Shown: piece after piece, positions 25,290-34,161 of the stretch
How positions within the stretch are numbered: the stretch's first letter is position 1
How the letters are laid out: each line of letters opens with the position of its first letter
Origin: Solirubrobacterales bacterium
GTDB lineage: Bacteria > Actinomycetota > Thermoleophilia > Solirubrobacterales > 70-9
Length of the DNA stretch: 64,000 bases
Direction of reading: 5' to 3'
NCBI GenBank assembly: GCA_035573435.1
Contig: DATMZR010000019.1
Location: 1-64,000, forward strand
The notes under the pieces: model-generated
Databases searched by the model: none
Seen by the model: the letters and a program-made list of their open reading frames with translations, nothing else
What the model was told of the DNA's origin: nothing
Made by a program: the position numbers and the translations under genes

Positions 25290-26705
25290 ATGCCCGTCGC
25301 AGCTCTCTCTCCCAGCTCCGATTTCGTCACGGCTTGTTACATCGTCGCCTTCTCCCTGTTCATCTACGGGGTTCGACAGGGGACTCACCCGACCACCGCC
25401 CGCCGCGGAAACCTGATCGCCGCCGCCGGGATGGCGGTCGCGGTGGTGATCACGCTGTTCCTGGACGTGATCGGGAACGGCGTCTTGATCCTGCTCGGCA
25501 TCCTGATCGGCAGCCTTATCGGCGGGATCGCCTCGCGGCGCATCCAGATGACCCAGATGCCCCAGATGGTGGCGCTCTACAACGGCGTAGGTGGCGGAGC
25601 CGCTGCGCTGATCGCGTGGGCAGAGTTTCGCCACCGCCTCGAGCTCGGAGGGGACATCCCGCTCGACGTGATGATCCCGATCCTGTTCTCGCTGGTGGTC
25701 GGCTCGGTCTCGTTCTGGGGCTCCAACGTCGCTTTCGCGAAGCTCCAGGAGCTGATCTCCGGCCGCCCGATTCGCTTTCCGGGCCAGCACATCGTCAACG
25801 GCATCCTGCTCGCCGGAATCCTCGCGGCCTGTGTGGTGCTCGCCGCCAACCATGATTCCGATCCCTCGCAGGGTCTGTTCGTTGGCGTCCTGATCGCAGC
25901 GGCCGTGCTCGGGAACCTGTTCGTGCTGCCGATCGGCGGGGCCGACATGCCGGTCGTGATCTCGCTCCTGAACGCGTTCACCGGCCTGGCGGCGGCGGCG
26001 GCGGGCTTCGCGCTCGACAACGTCGTCCTGATCGTCGCCGGCACCCTGGTGGGGTCCTCTGGAACGATCCTCACGCTCGAGATGAGCCGGGCGATGAACC
26101 GCTCGGTGGGCAACCTCCTGTTCGCCGGGTTTGGCGCCGTGGCCCCCGGCGGGGCTGTCGCCGGCGAGGAGCGCCCCGTGCACTCGATCGGGGCCCAGGA
26201 CGCCGCGATCAAGCTCGGCTACGCCGACTCGGTCGTCTTCGTTCCCGGCTACGGAATGGCGGTCGCCCAGGCGCAGCACGCGGTCAAGGAGCTCGCCAGC
26301 GAGCTCGAGCGGCATGGGGTCCGGGTCAGCTACGCGATCCACCCGGTGGCCGGCCGGATGCCGGGCCACATGAACGTCCTGCTGGCCGAGGCGGATGTCC
26401 CTTACGAGCAGCTCAAGGAGATGGACGAGATCAACCCGGAGATGCCGCAGACCGATGTCGCGGTCGTGATCGGCGCCAACGATGTCACCAACCCGGCCGC
26501 CAAGGACGATCCCTCGAGCCCGATCGCCGGCATGCCGATCATCGAGGTCAACGAGGCGCACGAAGTGATCGTGATCAAGCGCTCCCTGAGCCCCGGCTTT
26601 GCCGGGATCGACAACGACCTCTTCTACCGGGACAACACCTCGATGCTGTTCTCGGACGCCAAGCAGGCGGCCACCGAGATCGCGGCCCAGGTGCAGGAGC
26701 TCTAG
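25290..26705 (+). CDS. pntB: NAD(P) transhydrogenase subunit beta
   Basis: A 471-residue subunit. About eight membrane helices (residues 10-260) complete the proton channel, and a soluble NADP(H)-binding dIII domain (about 290-471) carries VPGYGMAVAQAQHAVKEL, the GRMPGHMNVLLAEADVPY loop and VVIGANDVTNPAA. All key segments are present, so the enzyme should work. The stop lies 4 nt before that of the convergent LapA-like gene. Confidence 0.95.
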   Translation: MPVAALSPSSDFVTACYIVAFSLFIYGVRQGTHPTTARRGNLIAAAGMAVAVVITLFLDVIGNGVLILLGILIGSLIGGIASRRIQMTQMPQMVALYNGVGGGAAALIAWAEFRHRLELGGDIPLDVMIPILFSLVVGSVSFWGSNVAFAKLQELISGRPIRFPGQHIVNGILLAGILAACVVLAANHDSDPSQGLFVGVLIAAAVLGNLFVLPIGGADMPVVISLLNAFTGLAAAAAGFALDNVVLIVAGTLVGSSGTILTLEMSRAMNRSVGNLLFAGFGAVAPGGAVAGEERPVHSIGAQDAAIKLGYADSVVFVPGYGMAVAQAQHAVKELASELERHGVRVSYAIHPVAGRMPGHMNVLLAEADVPYEQLKEMDEINPEMPQTDVAVVIGANDVTNPAAKDDPSSPIAGMPIIEVNEAHEVIVIKRSLSPGFAGIDNDLFYRDNTSMLFSDAKQAATEIAAQVQEL

Positions 26706-26709
26706 AGGG

Positions 26710-26958
26710 TCAGCCGCCGCCCTCGCGGCGGTGCCGTCGCACAAGCGGGCCGACGTAGCCGATCACGGCGCCGAGGACCGCGGCGATCAGCAGGGCGAAG
26801 ATCAGTGGTGTCGTGGTGTCGATGAACAGGAACTCGACCTTCACTTCCTGGGAGTTCTGGAAGATCAGGATCAGCACCAGAAGCACGGCGATGCCCAGCG
26901 CCCAGGGGCGCCAGGAGCTCTTCCTGGCCTGCGGCTGAAGCTCGTCGGCGCTTGCCAT
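26710..26958 (-). CDS. LapA-domain membrane protein
   Basis: An 82-residue protein with two transmembrane helices (about 19-36 and 49-66) around FQNSQEVKVEFLFI, the hallmark of LapA/DUF1049 proteins, and an Arg-rich cytoplasmic end. In E. coli LapA works with LapB in lipopolysaccharide control, but actinobacterial members are uncharacterised. The ATG at 26956-26958 lies 8 nt after -10 TAGAGT. Confidence 0.82.
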   Translation of the reverse strand: MASADELQPQARKSSWRPWALGIAVLLVLILIFQNSQEVKVEFLFIDTTTPLIFALLIAAVLGAVIGYVGPLVRRHRREGGG

Positions 26959-26966
26959 CGAGGGCG

Positions 26967-26972
26967 ACTCTA
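26967..26972 (-). promoter_or_regulatory. Leaderless -10 box of the LapA-like gene
   Basis: TAGAGT on the minus strand ends 8 nt before the ATG. Confidence 0.55.
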
Positions 26973-27036
26973 TCTCGGGTAGCTGCTTCCAGGTAGGGGC
27001 TTGACACCGCGCTGGCGCATCGGGAGGATCGCCCCC

Positions 27037-27543
27037 ATGCAGCGCGGACCCCTGCTTCTTTCGACCGCTCTGTCGACCGTGCTCGTTGCATTCGCGGTCG
27101 CGCCCGCGGCAAACGCCGACAAGCCGACGCGGGAGATCGTCCCCGGCCAGGACGATGTCCGCATCACCGACCAGTGCGCCTTCCCGGTCCTGGTCCAGAC
27201 GACGGGTCGGGAAATCGTCACTTCGTTCACCGACAAGTCGGGCAACCTCGTCAAGCAGATCGCGGTCTTTCCGGCCAACAAGCAGACGTTGACCAACCTC
27301 GATACCCGCAAGTCGATCGTCGTCCTGGCCACTGGGTCGTTTAACGCGCGGCGTCAACCCGATGGCACCGCAACCCTCCACGTGACGGGCCACGGGATCT
27401 TTCCCGGCCACCCCGTAACCGAAGAGCCAGGGATCTGGTACCTGAGTGGCCGCATCTTTGCCACCCTCGACGTGGACGACAATCCGACCTCGATCAACGT
27501 CACGGGCAAGCTGGTCGATCTGTGTGGCCGGCTTGGCAACTAG
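27037..27543 (+). CDS. Secreted protein of unknown function
   Basis: A 168-residue exported protein. The signal peptide has a hydrophobic core (about 6-22) and an ANA cleavage site after residue 27. The mature protein is beta-rich, with Cys47 and Cys163 able to form a disulfide. The ribosome site GGGAGG precedes the ATG, and TTGACA (27001-27006) is a likely -35 element. I do not recognise the family; related-looking proteins seem common in soil actinobacteria, with no known role. Confidence 0.75.
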   Translation: MQRGPLLLSTALSTVLVAFAVAPAANADKPTREIVPGQDDVRITDQCAFPVLVQTTGREIVTSFTDKSGNLVKQIAVFPANKQTLTNLDTRKSIVVLATGSFNARRQPDGTATLHVTGHGIFPGHPVTEEPGIWYLSGRIFATLDVDDNPTSINVTGKLVDLCGRLGN

Positions 27544-27630
27544 TGTGATTCGTTAGCGCCGCCCGGATATCTCCTCATTCAGGTGTGGGTTTCCTCGCCG
27601 CACGTGATCCATAGGTGAACCAGGCGCGCC

Positions 27631-27636
27631 TAGCGT
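27631..27636 (+). promoter_or_regulatory. Leaderless -10 box
   Basis: TAGCGT ends 6 nt before the GTG of the Vps62-like gene. The rest of 27544-27642 shows nothing else. Confidence 0.5.
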
Positions 27637-27642
27637 CGGCGC

Positions 27643-28533
27643 GTGAGAGGGGATCGCGGGCGAGGCGGCGGGAGAGGGCAGGCGACGATCGAGTGGACCG
27701 GGCTGCTTCTGCTCGTCTCTCTGCTGCTCGCGGGGATGCTGGCTGCCACGGCGCGAGTGTCCGCGACGGGCCTGCCGCACGCGATCGCGGCGGAGCTGGT
27801 CTGCGCGGTTCGCCTCCTCGGTGAATGCTCGGCGCAGGCGGAGCTCGTCGCCGCGTACGGGCCCGAGCTTGCCGCGCAGGTCGCCGCCGAGGCGCCGGAG
27901 ATCGTCTACGAGAAGGGGATGACGGCGCTGCCCGTCGACTTCCGCGCCTGCCGCGAGGGCGGGTGCGGGAACGGTGCCGGCTCGGGCGCCGTGTTGGCGT
28001 CCGACACCGGCGAACCCGCCACCGCCTTCGTGCACGTCGTCGACTGCGGCGGCTCCGAGGCGCGTGGCGACAGATGCTCCGGGGAGCGCCTGGGAAACGT
28101 CTACATCCAATACTGGCTCTACTACGAGGACTCGACGAGCCTGCGCGCCCTGCCCGGAAGCGTGGGCTCACACCAGGATGACTGGGAGGGCTACCAGGTC
28201 CGGGTGGGGCCCGGCGGCACCGAGGCCCGGGCCACCTCTCATCACGGCTACAACTACGACGGCGGCCCCGGGAGCTGGCTCTCGGACGCCGGCCTGGTCC
28301 ACCGTTCGGCGTGGGGGCCGTCCACCGGCCGCCTGTACGTCTCGGGCGGCAGCCACGCCGGCCACATCCACGAGGACGGCCGTCCGCGTCGGGCGAGCCG
28401 GTGGACCCCGGCCGATCGGCTCGCTCTGGTCCCGATCGAGGCCCTCGACGGCCCCGCCCGTCGCACCGGGTTCGCGATCACGCCTCCCTGGCGCAAGCCG
28501 GTCTACGCCGACCCGGAGGACAAGGGCACCTGA
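27643..28533 (+). CDS. Pilin-signal protein with a Vps62-like domain
   Basis: A 296-residue protein. The N-terminus GQATIEW (12-18) followed by a hydrophobic stretch (19-36) looks like a TadE/Flp-type prepilin signal. Two Cys-rich stretches follow. Residues about 153-245 contain YIQYWLYYED, HQDDWEGYQV (177-186), SHHGYNYDGG and GGSHAGHI (235-242), the pattern of Vps62/HExxDWE-type domains found in fungi, plants and some bacteria. The domain assignment is from memory of the pattern. Function unknown; the N-terminus suggests surface export through a Tad-like or simple signal-anchor route. No tad genes are nearby; pilT lies 10 kb away. Confidence 0.7.
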   Translation: MRGDRGRGGGRGQATIEWTGLLLLVSLLLAGMLAATARVSATGLPHAIAAELVCAVRLLGECSAQAELVAAYGPELAAQVAAEAPEIVYEKGMTALPVDFRACREGGCGNGAGSGAVLASDTGEPATAFVHVVDCGGSEARGDRCSGERLGNVYIQYWLYYEDSTSLRALPGSVGSHQDDWEGYQVRVGPGGTEARATSHHGYNYDGGPGSWLSDAGLVHRSAWGPSTGRLYVSGGSHAGHIHEDGRPRRASRWTPADRLALVPIEALDGPARRTGFAITPPWRKPVYADPEDKGT

Positions 28534-28544
28534 ACGAGTGGCCG

Positions 28545-29312
28545 CTAGCGCGGCGGCATCCGCAGGGCGCCGTCGAGGCGGATCGTCTCGCCGTTCAGCA
28601 TCGGGTTCTCGACGACGTGGCGGGCCAGGGCCGCGAACTCCTCCGGCTCGCCGAGGCGGTTCGGGAAGGGGATCTGGGCGCCGAGCTCGGTGCGCGCCTC
28701 CTCGGGCAGCGCCGCCAGGAGGGGCGTGTCGAAGGTCCCGGGGGCGATCGTCACCACACGCACCCCTCGACCGGCCAGGTCGCGGGCGGCCGGCAGGGTG
28801 AGGCCGACGATGCCCCCCTTGGAGGCCGCGTAGGCCACCTGGCCGATCTGGCCGTCGAAGGCGGCGATCGAGGCGGTGTTCACGCAAACGCCGCGCTCAC
28901 CGCCGGAGTCCGGATCGTTGTTCACCATCGCCGCGGCCGCGAGCCGCAGCACGTTGAAGGTTCCGATCAGGTTGACCTTGAGCACGTTGTGGAAGATCTC
29001 CAGGTCGTGCGGGCCCTGCTTGCCCGCCGTCCGCTGCGCCCAGCCGATCCCCGCGCAGCAGACCGAGATCCGCAGCCCGCCGTGGGCCTTCGCAGCTGCC
29101 TCCACCGCCGCCTGTACTGGCTCGGGCTCCATCACGTTCGCCGCCACGAAGCTGGCCCGCTCGCCGAGCTCGGCGGCCAGCGCCTCGCCCTTGTCGGCGT
29201 TCAGATCGGCGATCAGCACGCCCGCGCCGGCCTCGTGCAGCGCCCGGACGGTGGCGGCCCCCAGCCCGGACGCCCCACCGGCGACCAGGGCGCTCGCATC
29301 CTTGATCCTCAT
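28545..29312 (-). CDS. SDR-family dehydrogenase, HSD10-like
   Basis: A 255-residue short-chain dehydrogenase. The NAD site is GGASGLG near residue 12, and the catalytic tetrad includes Ser in [10 protein letters not shown] and YAASKGG with Tyr and Lys. The segment [21 protein letters not shown] is typical of 3-hydroxyacyl-CoA dehydrogenase type 2 (HSD10), so oxidation of 3-hydroxyacyl-CoA, perhaps 2-methyl-branched, is likely. That would complete the beta-oxidation set in this window. ATG start with -10 TAGAGT 9 nt upstream. Confidence 0.87.
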   Translation of the reverse strand: MRIKDASALVAGGASGLGAATVRALHEAGAGVLIADLNADKGEALAAELGERASFVAANVMEPEPVQAAVEAAAKAHGGLRISVCCAGIGWAQRTAGKQGPHDLEIFHNVLKVNLIGTFNVLRLAAAAMVNNDPDSGGERGVCVNTASIAAFDGQIGQVAYAASKGGIVGLTLPAARDLAGRGVRVVTIAPGTFDTPLLAALPEEARTELGAQIPFPNRLGEPEEFAALARHVVENPMLNGETIRLDGALRMPPR

Positions 29313-29321
29313 CGGCGCGGC

Positions 29322-29364
29322 ACTCTATTCCCCGCTGCCGGCCGCTCGTCGTACTCGTTAGCCT
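29322..29364. promoter_or_regulatory. Divergent leaderless -10 boxes, SDR / egtB
   Basis: The minus strand has TAGAGT (29322-29327), 9 nt before the SDR ATG. The plus strand has TAGCCT (29359-29364), 6 nt before an ATC codon proposed as the egtB start. Confidence 0.5.
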
Positions 29365-29370
29365 GTCGCC

Positions 29371-30576
29371 ATCGTCGCCCCGGTCGAGGCCCCCCAAAAG
29401 AATGGGATCGCGGAGCGCCTGGCCGAGGCGCGGCAGCGGACTCTTTGGCTGGTCGATCCGCTCTCCGACGAGCAGCTGAACAACGTCTATGCGCCGATCC
29501 TCAGCCCCCTGGCCTGGGACCTGGGCCACATCGCCAACTTCGAGGAGTTGTGGCTGGTGGAGACGGTGGGTCGCCAGGAGCCTCTGCACGGGGAACTGGG
29601 CCGCCTGTACAACGCGATCGAGAACCCAAGGGCGACCCGCGGCAAGCTGCCGATCCTTCGCGGCGACAAGCTTCGCGTCTACCTCAGCGAGGTGCGCGAG
29701 CGTGCGCTGGACGTCCTCGCCCGGGTCGACCTCGATTCGATCGAGGACCCGCTGGTGGCCGGGGGCTTCGTCTACGAGATGCTGATCGCCCACGAGCACC
29801 AGCACAACGAGACCATGCTGCAGCTGATCCAGCTGGTTGAGGGCTACGAGCCAGGGCAGATCGAACGGCCGCCGCCGGCCGACTCCGAAGGGCCGGAGAT
29901 GGTGCTCGTCGAGGGTGGGGGAGTGGAGATCGGCGCCGCTGAGAGCGGCTTCGCGTACGACAACGAACGTCCTCGCCATGTGGTCGAGGTGGAGCCGTTC
30001 TGGATTGACCGCACGCCGGTCACCAACCGCGCCTATGCCGAGTTCGTCGCCGATACGCGGGCCGAGTCCCCCATGTACTGGGAAGCCGAGCGGGAGGGAG
30101 GGTGGTCTCGCACGGCGATGGGGCGCCGCGAGCCGCTCGACCCCGACCAGCCCGTGGTCCACATCTCCTGGCACGAGGCCGACGCCTTCGCCCGCTGGGC
30201 GGGCAAGCGGCTACCCAGCGAGGAGGAATGGGAGCTGGCGGCCGCGGGAGCCGATCGAGAGCGCGCCAACCTCGATCAGCTCGCCTTCGGCTGCGCCGAG
30301 GCGGGCGCCTATGCAGACGCGCCATCCGACTGCGGGGCGGTGCAGATGGTCGGCGACGTCTGGGAGTGGACCAGCTCCGACTTCGAGGCCTACCCCGGCT
30401 TTCAGGCCTTCCCCTATCGTGAGTACTCCGAGGCATTCTTTGGCGACGCCCACAAGGTGTTGCGCGGGGGCTCCTGGGCGACCCGCCGCAATGTGATCCG
30501 AACCAGCTTCCGCAACTGGGACCTCCCCGAGCGTCGGCAGCTCTTCGCCGGGCTGCGCTGCGCGAAGGACGCTTGA
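29371..30576 (+). CDS. egtB: Hercynine oxygenase EgtB, apparent ATC start
   Basis: About 401 residues. EgtB is an iron enzyme joining hercynine to gamma-glutamylcysteine or cysteine with O2 in ergothioneine synthesis. The DinB_2 domain (about 15-155) carries His53 in LGHIANFEE and the iron pair His141/His145 in HEHQHNE. The FGE-sulfatase-like domain runs to the end, with GDVWEWTSS and VLRGGSWATR. In-frame TAG at 29359 closes the frame upstream, and no ATG/GTG/TTG follows until TTG 29548, which would delete His53. ATC 29371, 6 nt after TAGCCT, is therefore the likeliest start, unless the base at 29373 is an error. Confidence 0.88.
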   Translation: MVAPVEAPQKNGIAERLAEARQRTLWLVDPLSDEQLNNVYAPILSPLAWDLGHIANFEELWLVETVGRQEPLHGELGRLYNAIENPRATRGKLPILRGDKLRVYLSEVRERALDVLARVDLDSIEDPLVAGGFVYEMLIAHEHQHNETMLQLIQLVEGYEPGQIERPPPADSEGPEMVLVEGGGVEIGAAESGFAYDNERPRHVVEVEPFWIDRTPVTNRAYAEFVADTRAESPMYWEAEREGGWSRTAMGRREPLDPDQPVVHISWHEADAFARWAGKRLPSEEEWELAAAGADRERANLDQLAFGCAEAGAYADAPSDCGAVQMVGDVWEWTSSDFEAYPGFQAFPYREYSEAFFGDAHKVLRGGSWATRRNVIRTSFRNWDLPERRQLFAGLRCAKDA

Positions 30577-30640
30577 ACCGGGATGGTGAGAAGGCCGTAC
30601 TGCAACGTATGAGCGTCAGCCGAGTCAGAAGCAGGAACCC

Positions 30641-31642
30641 GTGGATCCGCTGAACACCACCGTCGCCCGCGAGCCAATCGCCATCGACATCCACCTGCCA
30701 CCCGGCGGGCCCCTGTCGGGAATGGCCGCGGACGTGCGCGCCGGTCTCACGAAGCCCTTCAAGGAGCTCTCCCCGCGCTACTTCTACGACGAGCGCGGTT
30801 CGGAGCTGTTCGAGGCGATCACCGCGCTGCCCGAGTACTACCCGACTCGCGCTGAGCGCGCGATCCTCGAGCACCACGCCGCCGGGATCTGTGCGACGGC
30901 GGGAAACCCCACCACGCTGATCGAGCTCGGGTCCGGCTCGGCGAGCAAGACCCGCGTCCTGCTCGACGCGATGCGCGAGGCCGGCTGTCTCGAGGCATAC
31001 GCACCGGTGGACATCTCGGAGCAGATCACACGCGACACTGCGGAGGCGGTCGCCGGCGAGTACAGGATCACCGTGCATGGTCTCGTCTGCGACTTCGAGC
31101 GCGACCTGGAGCGAATACCGCTCGCAGGGCCGCGAGTGATCGCCTTCCTCGGGGGAACGATCGGGAACTTCGAGCCCGCGCAGCGCGCCAGCTTCCTGGC
31201 GCGGGTTGCGAACCTCCTCGGACCGGACGATCACTTTCTGCTCGGCACCGACCTCGTCAAGGATCGCGATTCCCTGGAGGCCGCCTACAACGACCCCGCC
31301 GGGGTGACGGCTGCGTTCAACAAGAACGTGCTCAACGTGCTCAACCGCGAGCTCGGCGGCGACTTCGACCTCGACGCGTTCGAGCACGTTGCCTTTTGGG
31401 ACCACGAGAACCTCTGGGTGGATATCCGCCTACGCTCGCTCGCACGTCAGGTGGTCCACATCTCTTCGCTCGGAATGAGCGTCGCGTTCGATCGCGGGGA
31501 GGAGATGAGGACGGAGATCTCGACCAAGTTCGCCCGGGAGGGACTCGGCGGCATCTACGCCGAGGCGGGCCTCGAGATGGTCGAGTGGTGGACCGACCCC
31601 GACGAGCTCTTCGCCCTGTCGCTCGCCCGCCCGGCGAACTAG
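30641..31642 (+). CDS. egtD: L-histidine N-alpha-methyltransferase EgtD
   Basis: A 333-residue SAM-dependent enzyme that trimethylates histidine to hercynine, the EgtB substrate. Typical motifs are LSPRYFYDERGSELFEAIT, LPEYYPTRAE, LIELGSGSASKTR and AFLGGTIGNFEP. GTG start with ribosome site AGCAGGA. It lies 64 nt after egtB, in the same operon. No egtA, egtC or egtE is nearby. Its stop shares CTAG with the convergent LLM gene. Confidence 0.95.
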   Translation: MDPLNTTVAREPIAIDIHLPPGGPLSGMAADVRAGLTKPFKELSPRYFYDERGSELFEAITALPEYYPTRAERAILEHHAAGICATAGNPTTLIELGSGSASKTRVLLDAMREAGCLEAYAPVDISEQITRDTAEAVAGEYRITVHGLVCDFERDLERIPLAGPRVIAFLGGTIGNFEPAQRASFLARVANLLGPDDHFLLGTDLVKDRDSLEAAYNDPAGVTAAFNKNVLNVLNRELGGDFDLDAFEHVAFWDHENLWVDIRLRSLARQVVHISSLGMSVAFDRGEEMRTEISTKFAREGLGGIYAEAGLEMVEWWTDPDELFALSLARPAN

Positions 31643-32571
31643 CTTGGGGCCAGCGCCTCGATCAGCTCGCCGAGCTTGTCGGGAGTGGTGATCGGGGTCA
31701 GGACCGGCAGGGTGATGCCGCCCGCCACGTATGCCTTGAGCCGATCGAGTATCTCCTCGGGCGTGCCGAAGATGAAGGTGTCCTCGATTACCTCCCAGGG
31801 CGCGGCGCCGACGGCTGCCTCGCGGTCCTTCGCCTTCCAGGCGGCGGCCATCTCGTCGATCTGCTCGCCGTAGCCGAGCCAGCGAAAGAACGCCTCGTAG
31901 ACGGGCACGGTGACGTAGGAGGCGAACATGAACCGGGCCAGGGGCTCGAACTGGTCCCGGTCGCCCGGCACGCAGAAGAAGCGGCACGCCAGCTCGAAGC
32001 CCTGCGGGGCTCCCTCGAGCTGCTCGGTGACCTTTGGAAGCGCCGCCAGCGGGAGAAAGTTCGTGAACGCACCGTCCGCCTTCTCGACCGCCAGCCTGAG
32101 CATCTTGCCCCGCAGCGCCGCTAGCACGATCGGCGGGGGCTCCGCGGGCGCCTGCTCGAGCTTGAAGCCCGTCGACGTGCGCTCCCCGGAGAACGCGGTC
32201 CGCAGGAACTCGAGCGTCTGCGACATCTTGGTCAGCGGCTTCTCGAACGGAATCTGGTTCCAGCCCTCGACAATCCGGTCCGAGGAGGCGCCGATGCCGA
32301 GCACGAACCGGCCGTTGCTGGCGTCGGAAAGGGCGGCCGCCTGCTGCGCCAGCAGCGCAGGCCCGCGGGTGAAGACACCGACCACCCCGGTGCCGAGGCG
32401 GGTCCGCTCCGTCCAGGTGGCGGACAGCGCCAGCGGCGTGAAGCCGTCGGGCCCCGCTGTCTCGCCGCTCCACAGGTCGGTGTAGCCGGCCGCCTCGGCG
32501 CGGCGAACCAACTCCGCGTGCTCGCGCAGCGGAAGGTTGGGCAGTGGCACCGTCAGCCCCCAGCGGCTCAT
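31639..32571 (-). CDS. LLM-class F420-dependent oxidoreductase
   Basis: A 310-residue luciferase-like TIM-barrel protein. Family segments are HAELVRRAEAAGYTDLWSGET, LGTGVVGVFTRGPALLAQQAAAL and GRFVLGIGASSDRIVEGWN. It is the second F420-type LLM protein in the window, shorter than the one at 22728 and from a different subgroup. Substrate unknown. ATG start, with -10 TAGGGT 10 nt upstream. Confidence 0.88.
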   Translation of the reverse strand: MSRWGLTVPLPNLPLREHAELVRRAEAAGYTDLWSGETAGPDGFTPLALSATWTERTRLGTGVVGVFTRGPALLAQQAAALSDASNGRFVLGIGASSDRIVEGWNQIPFEKPLTKMSQTLEFLRTAFSGERTSTGFKLEQAPAEPPPIVLAALRGKMLRLAVEKADGAFTNFLPLAALPKVTEQLEGAPQGFELACRFFCVPGDRDQFEPLARFMFASYVTVPVYEAFFRWLGYGEQIDEMAAAWKAKDREAAVGAAPWEVIEDTFIFGTPEEILDRLKAYVAGGITLPVLTPITTPDKLGELIEALAPS

Positions 32572-32581
32572 CGGGCTGGCG

Positions 32582-32626
32582 ACCCTATTCGAAATCGCTG
32601 CTGTGGGCGGCTGACTCGGCTAAGCT
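32582..32626. promoter_or_regulatory. Divergent leaderless -10 boxes
   Basis: The minus strand has TAGGGT (32582-32587) for the LLM gene, 10 nt from its ATG. The plus strand has TAAGCT (32621-32626), 7 nt from the ATG of the membrane-protein gene. Confidence 0.55.
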
Positions 32627-32633
32627 CGCGCCG

Positions 32634-33122
32634 ATGGACTTCTCGCGCCTGGACCGCAACCGCGTGCTCTTGGGCGCCTTCGGGGGAGGGGTGCTGCTGT
32701 TCAGCCTCCTGTTCCTGCCCTGGTACACGCTCGACCACAATGCTGTTCGCGATTCCGGACAGGGATTCATCTGCGGCACCAATGACTACACCTGCACCGG
32801 CTTCGAGACCTTCCCGATCATGCGCTGGCTCCTCATCCTCGGCGCCCTGGCGCCGCTGATCCTGGCCTGGATCATCGTCCGCGGCCACCAACTCACGTGG
32901 GCGCCCGGCGAGCTGACGATGGTGGCGGGGCTGATTGCCACGGTCCTGATCCTTTACAACGGCATCATCGACCGGCCCGGCTCGGGTACCGCCGAGATCG
33001 GGGTCGGCCTCGACTGGGGGTACTGGCTCGCCCTCCTGGGGGCGATCGCGATCGCGGCCACCGGATTCCTTCGCGCCCAGGTCGGACAGAAGCGGGAGCG
33101 CAAAGCCCCAGGCACTGTCTGA
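32634..33122 (+). CDS. Four-helix membrane protein of unknown function
   Basis: A 162-residue protein with four hydrophobic helices (about 12-30, 62-80, 92-108, 128-145). The loop after helix 1 holds a Cys pair in FICGTNDYTCTGFETF, probably outside the cell and able to form a disulfide. It ends in a basic tail. It is one base before glpX and co-transcribed with it. I do not recognise the family. Confidence 0.78.
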   Translation: MDFSRLDRNRVLLGAFGGGVLLFSLLFLPWYTLDHNAVRDSGQGFICGTNDYTCTGFETFPIMRWLLILGALAPLILAWIIVRGHQLTWAPGELTMVAGLIATVLILYNGIIDRPGSGTAEIGVGLDWGYWLALLGAIAIAATGFLRAQVGQKRERKAPGTV

Positions 33123-33123
33123 C

Positions 33124-34161
33124 GTGGCCGTTGAGGCCGACCAACCGGGCGTCATCTCGCACGACGTCCGCTCGGGCACCAGGCCGGATCGCAATCTCGC
33201 GCTGGAGCTCGTCCGAGTCACGGAGGCCGCGGCGCTCGCTGCGGCCCGCTGGGTCGGCCGGGGCGAGAAGGAGGCGGCCGACCAGGCGGCCGTCGACGCG
33301 ATGCGGCTGATGCTCGACACGGTGCCGATGGACGGCATGGTCGTGATCGGCGAGGGCGAGAAGGACGAGGCGCCGATGCTCTACAACGGCGAGCGGATCG
33401 GCGACGGCAGTCCGCCGGAGGTCGACATCGCGGTCGACCCGCTCGAGGGCACGCGGCTGACCGCCCAGGGCCAGCCGTCAGCGCTCGCCGTGATCGCGCT
33501 TTCGGAGCGCGGCACGATGTTCGACCCCGGCCCCTGCGTGTACATGGAGAAGATCGCCGGCGGCCCCAAGATCGCGGACTGCTTGAGCCTGACCGACCCG
33601 CTCGCGGACGTCGTCCGGCGGGTCGCCGAGCGCAGGGGCGTCGAGGTCGGCGACGTCACCGTGATCATGCTCGATCGTCCCCGCCACGAGGAGACCGTGA
33701 CGGAGGTCCGGGAGGCCGGCGGGCGGATCCGGTTCATCGGCGACGGGGACGTCGCAGCTGCCCTGCTCGCGGTGACCCAGGGAACCGGGGTGGACCTGCT
33801 GTGGGGGATCGGCGGCACGCCGGAGGGCGTGCTCTCAGCCGGAGCCATCAAGTGCCTGGGCGGTCAGCTCTTGGGCCGGCTGTGGCCCCGGGACGACGCC
33901 GAGCGCCAGGCAGCCATCGACGCGGGATACGACCTCGACGAGGTGCTGGACGTCGACCGGCTGGTGGGCGGGAGCAACGCTTTCTTCGCCGCTACGGGGG
34001 TGACCGACGGCGACCTGCTCCAGGGTGTTCGCTACCTGGGCGACGGCCATGCGACCACGGAGTCGCTGGTGATGCGCTCTCGCTCCGGCACCGTGCGCAC
34101 CGTGCAAGCCCGGCACGACCGCCCAAAGCTCCGAGAGGTCACGGGCGGACGCTACGGATAG
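33124..34161 (+). CDS. glpX: Class II fructose-1,6-bisphosphatase
   Basis: A 345-residue GlpX, the main gluconeogenic phosphatase of actinobacteria. Metal and substrate motifs are VIGEGEKDEAPML, DIAVDPLEGT, RFIGDGDVAAAL and LLWGIGGTPEGVLSAGAIKCLGG. GTG start one nt after the membrane-protein stop. The last codons (GGRYG, TAG) lie inside the first unit of a tandem repeat that copies this gene end twice more downstream. Confidence 0.95.
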   Translation: MAVEADQPGVISHDVRSGTRPDRNLALELVRVTEAAALAAARWVGRGEKEAADQAAVDAMRLMLDTVPMDGMVVIGEGEKDEAPMLYNGERIGDGSPPEVDIAVDPLEGTRLTAQGQPSALAVIALSERGTMFDPGPCVYMEKIAGGPKIADCLSLTDPLADVVRRVAERRGVEVGDVTVIMLDRPRHEETVTEVREAGGRIRFIGDGDVAAALLAVTQGTGVDLLWGIGGTPEGVLSAGAIKCLGGQLLGRLWPRDDAERQAAIDAGYDLDEVLDVDRLVGGSNAFFAATGVTDGDLLQGVRYLGDGHATTESLVMRSRSGTVRTVQARHDRPKLREVTGGRYG

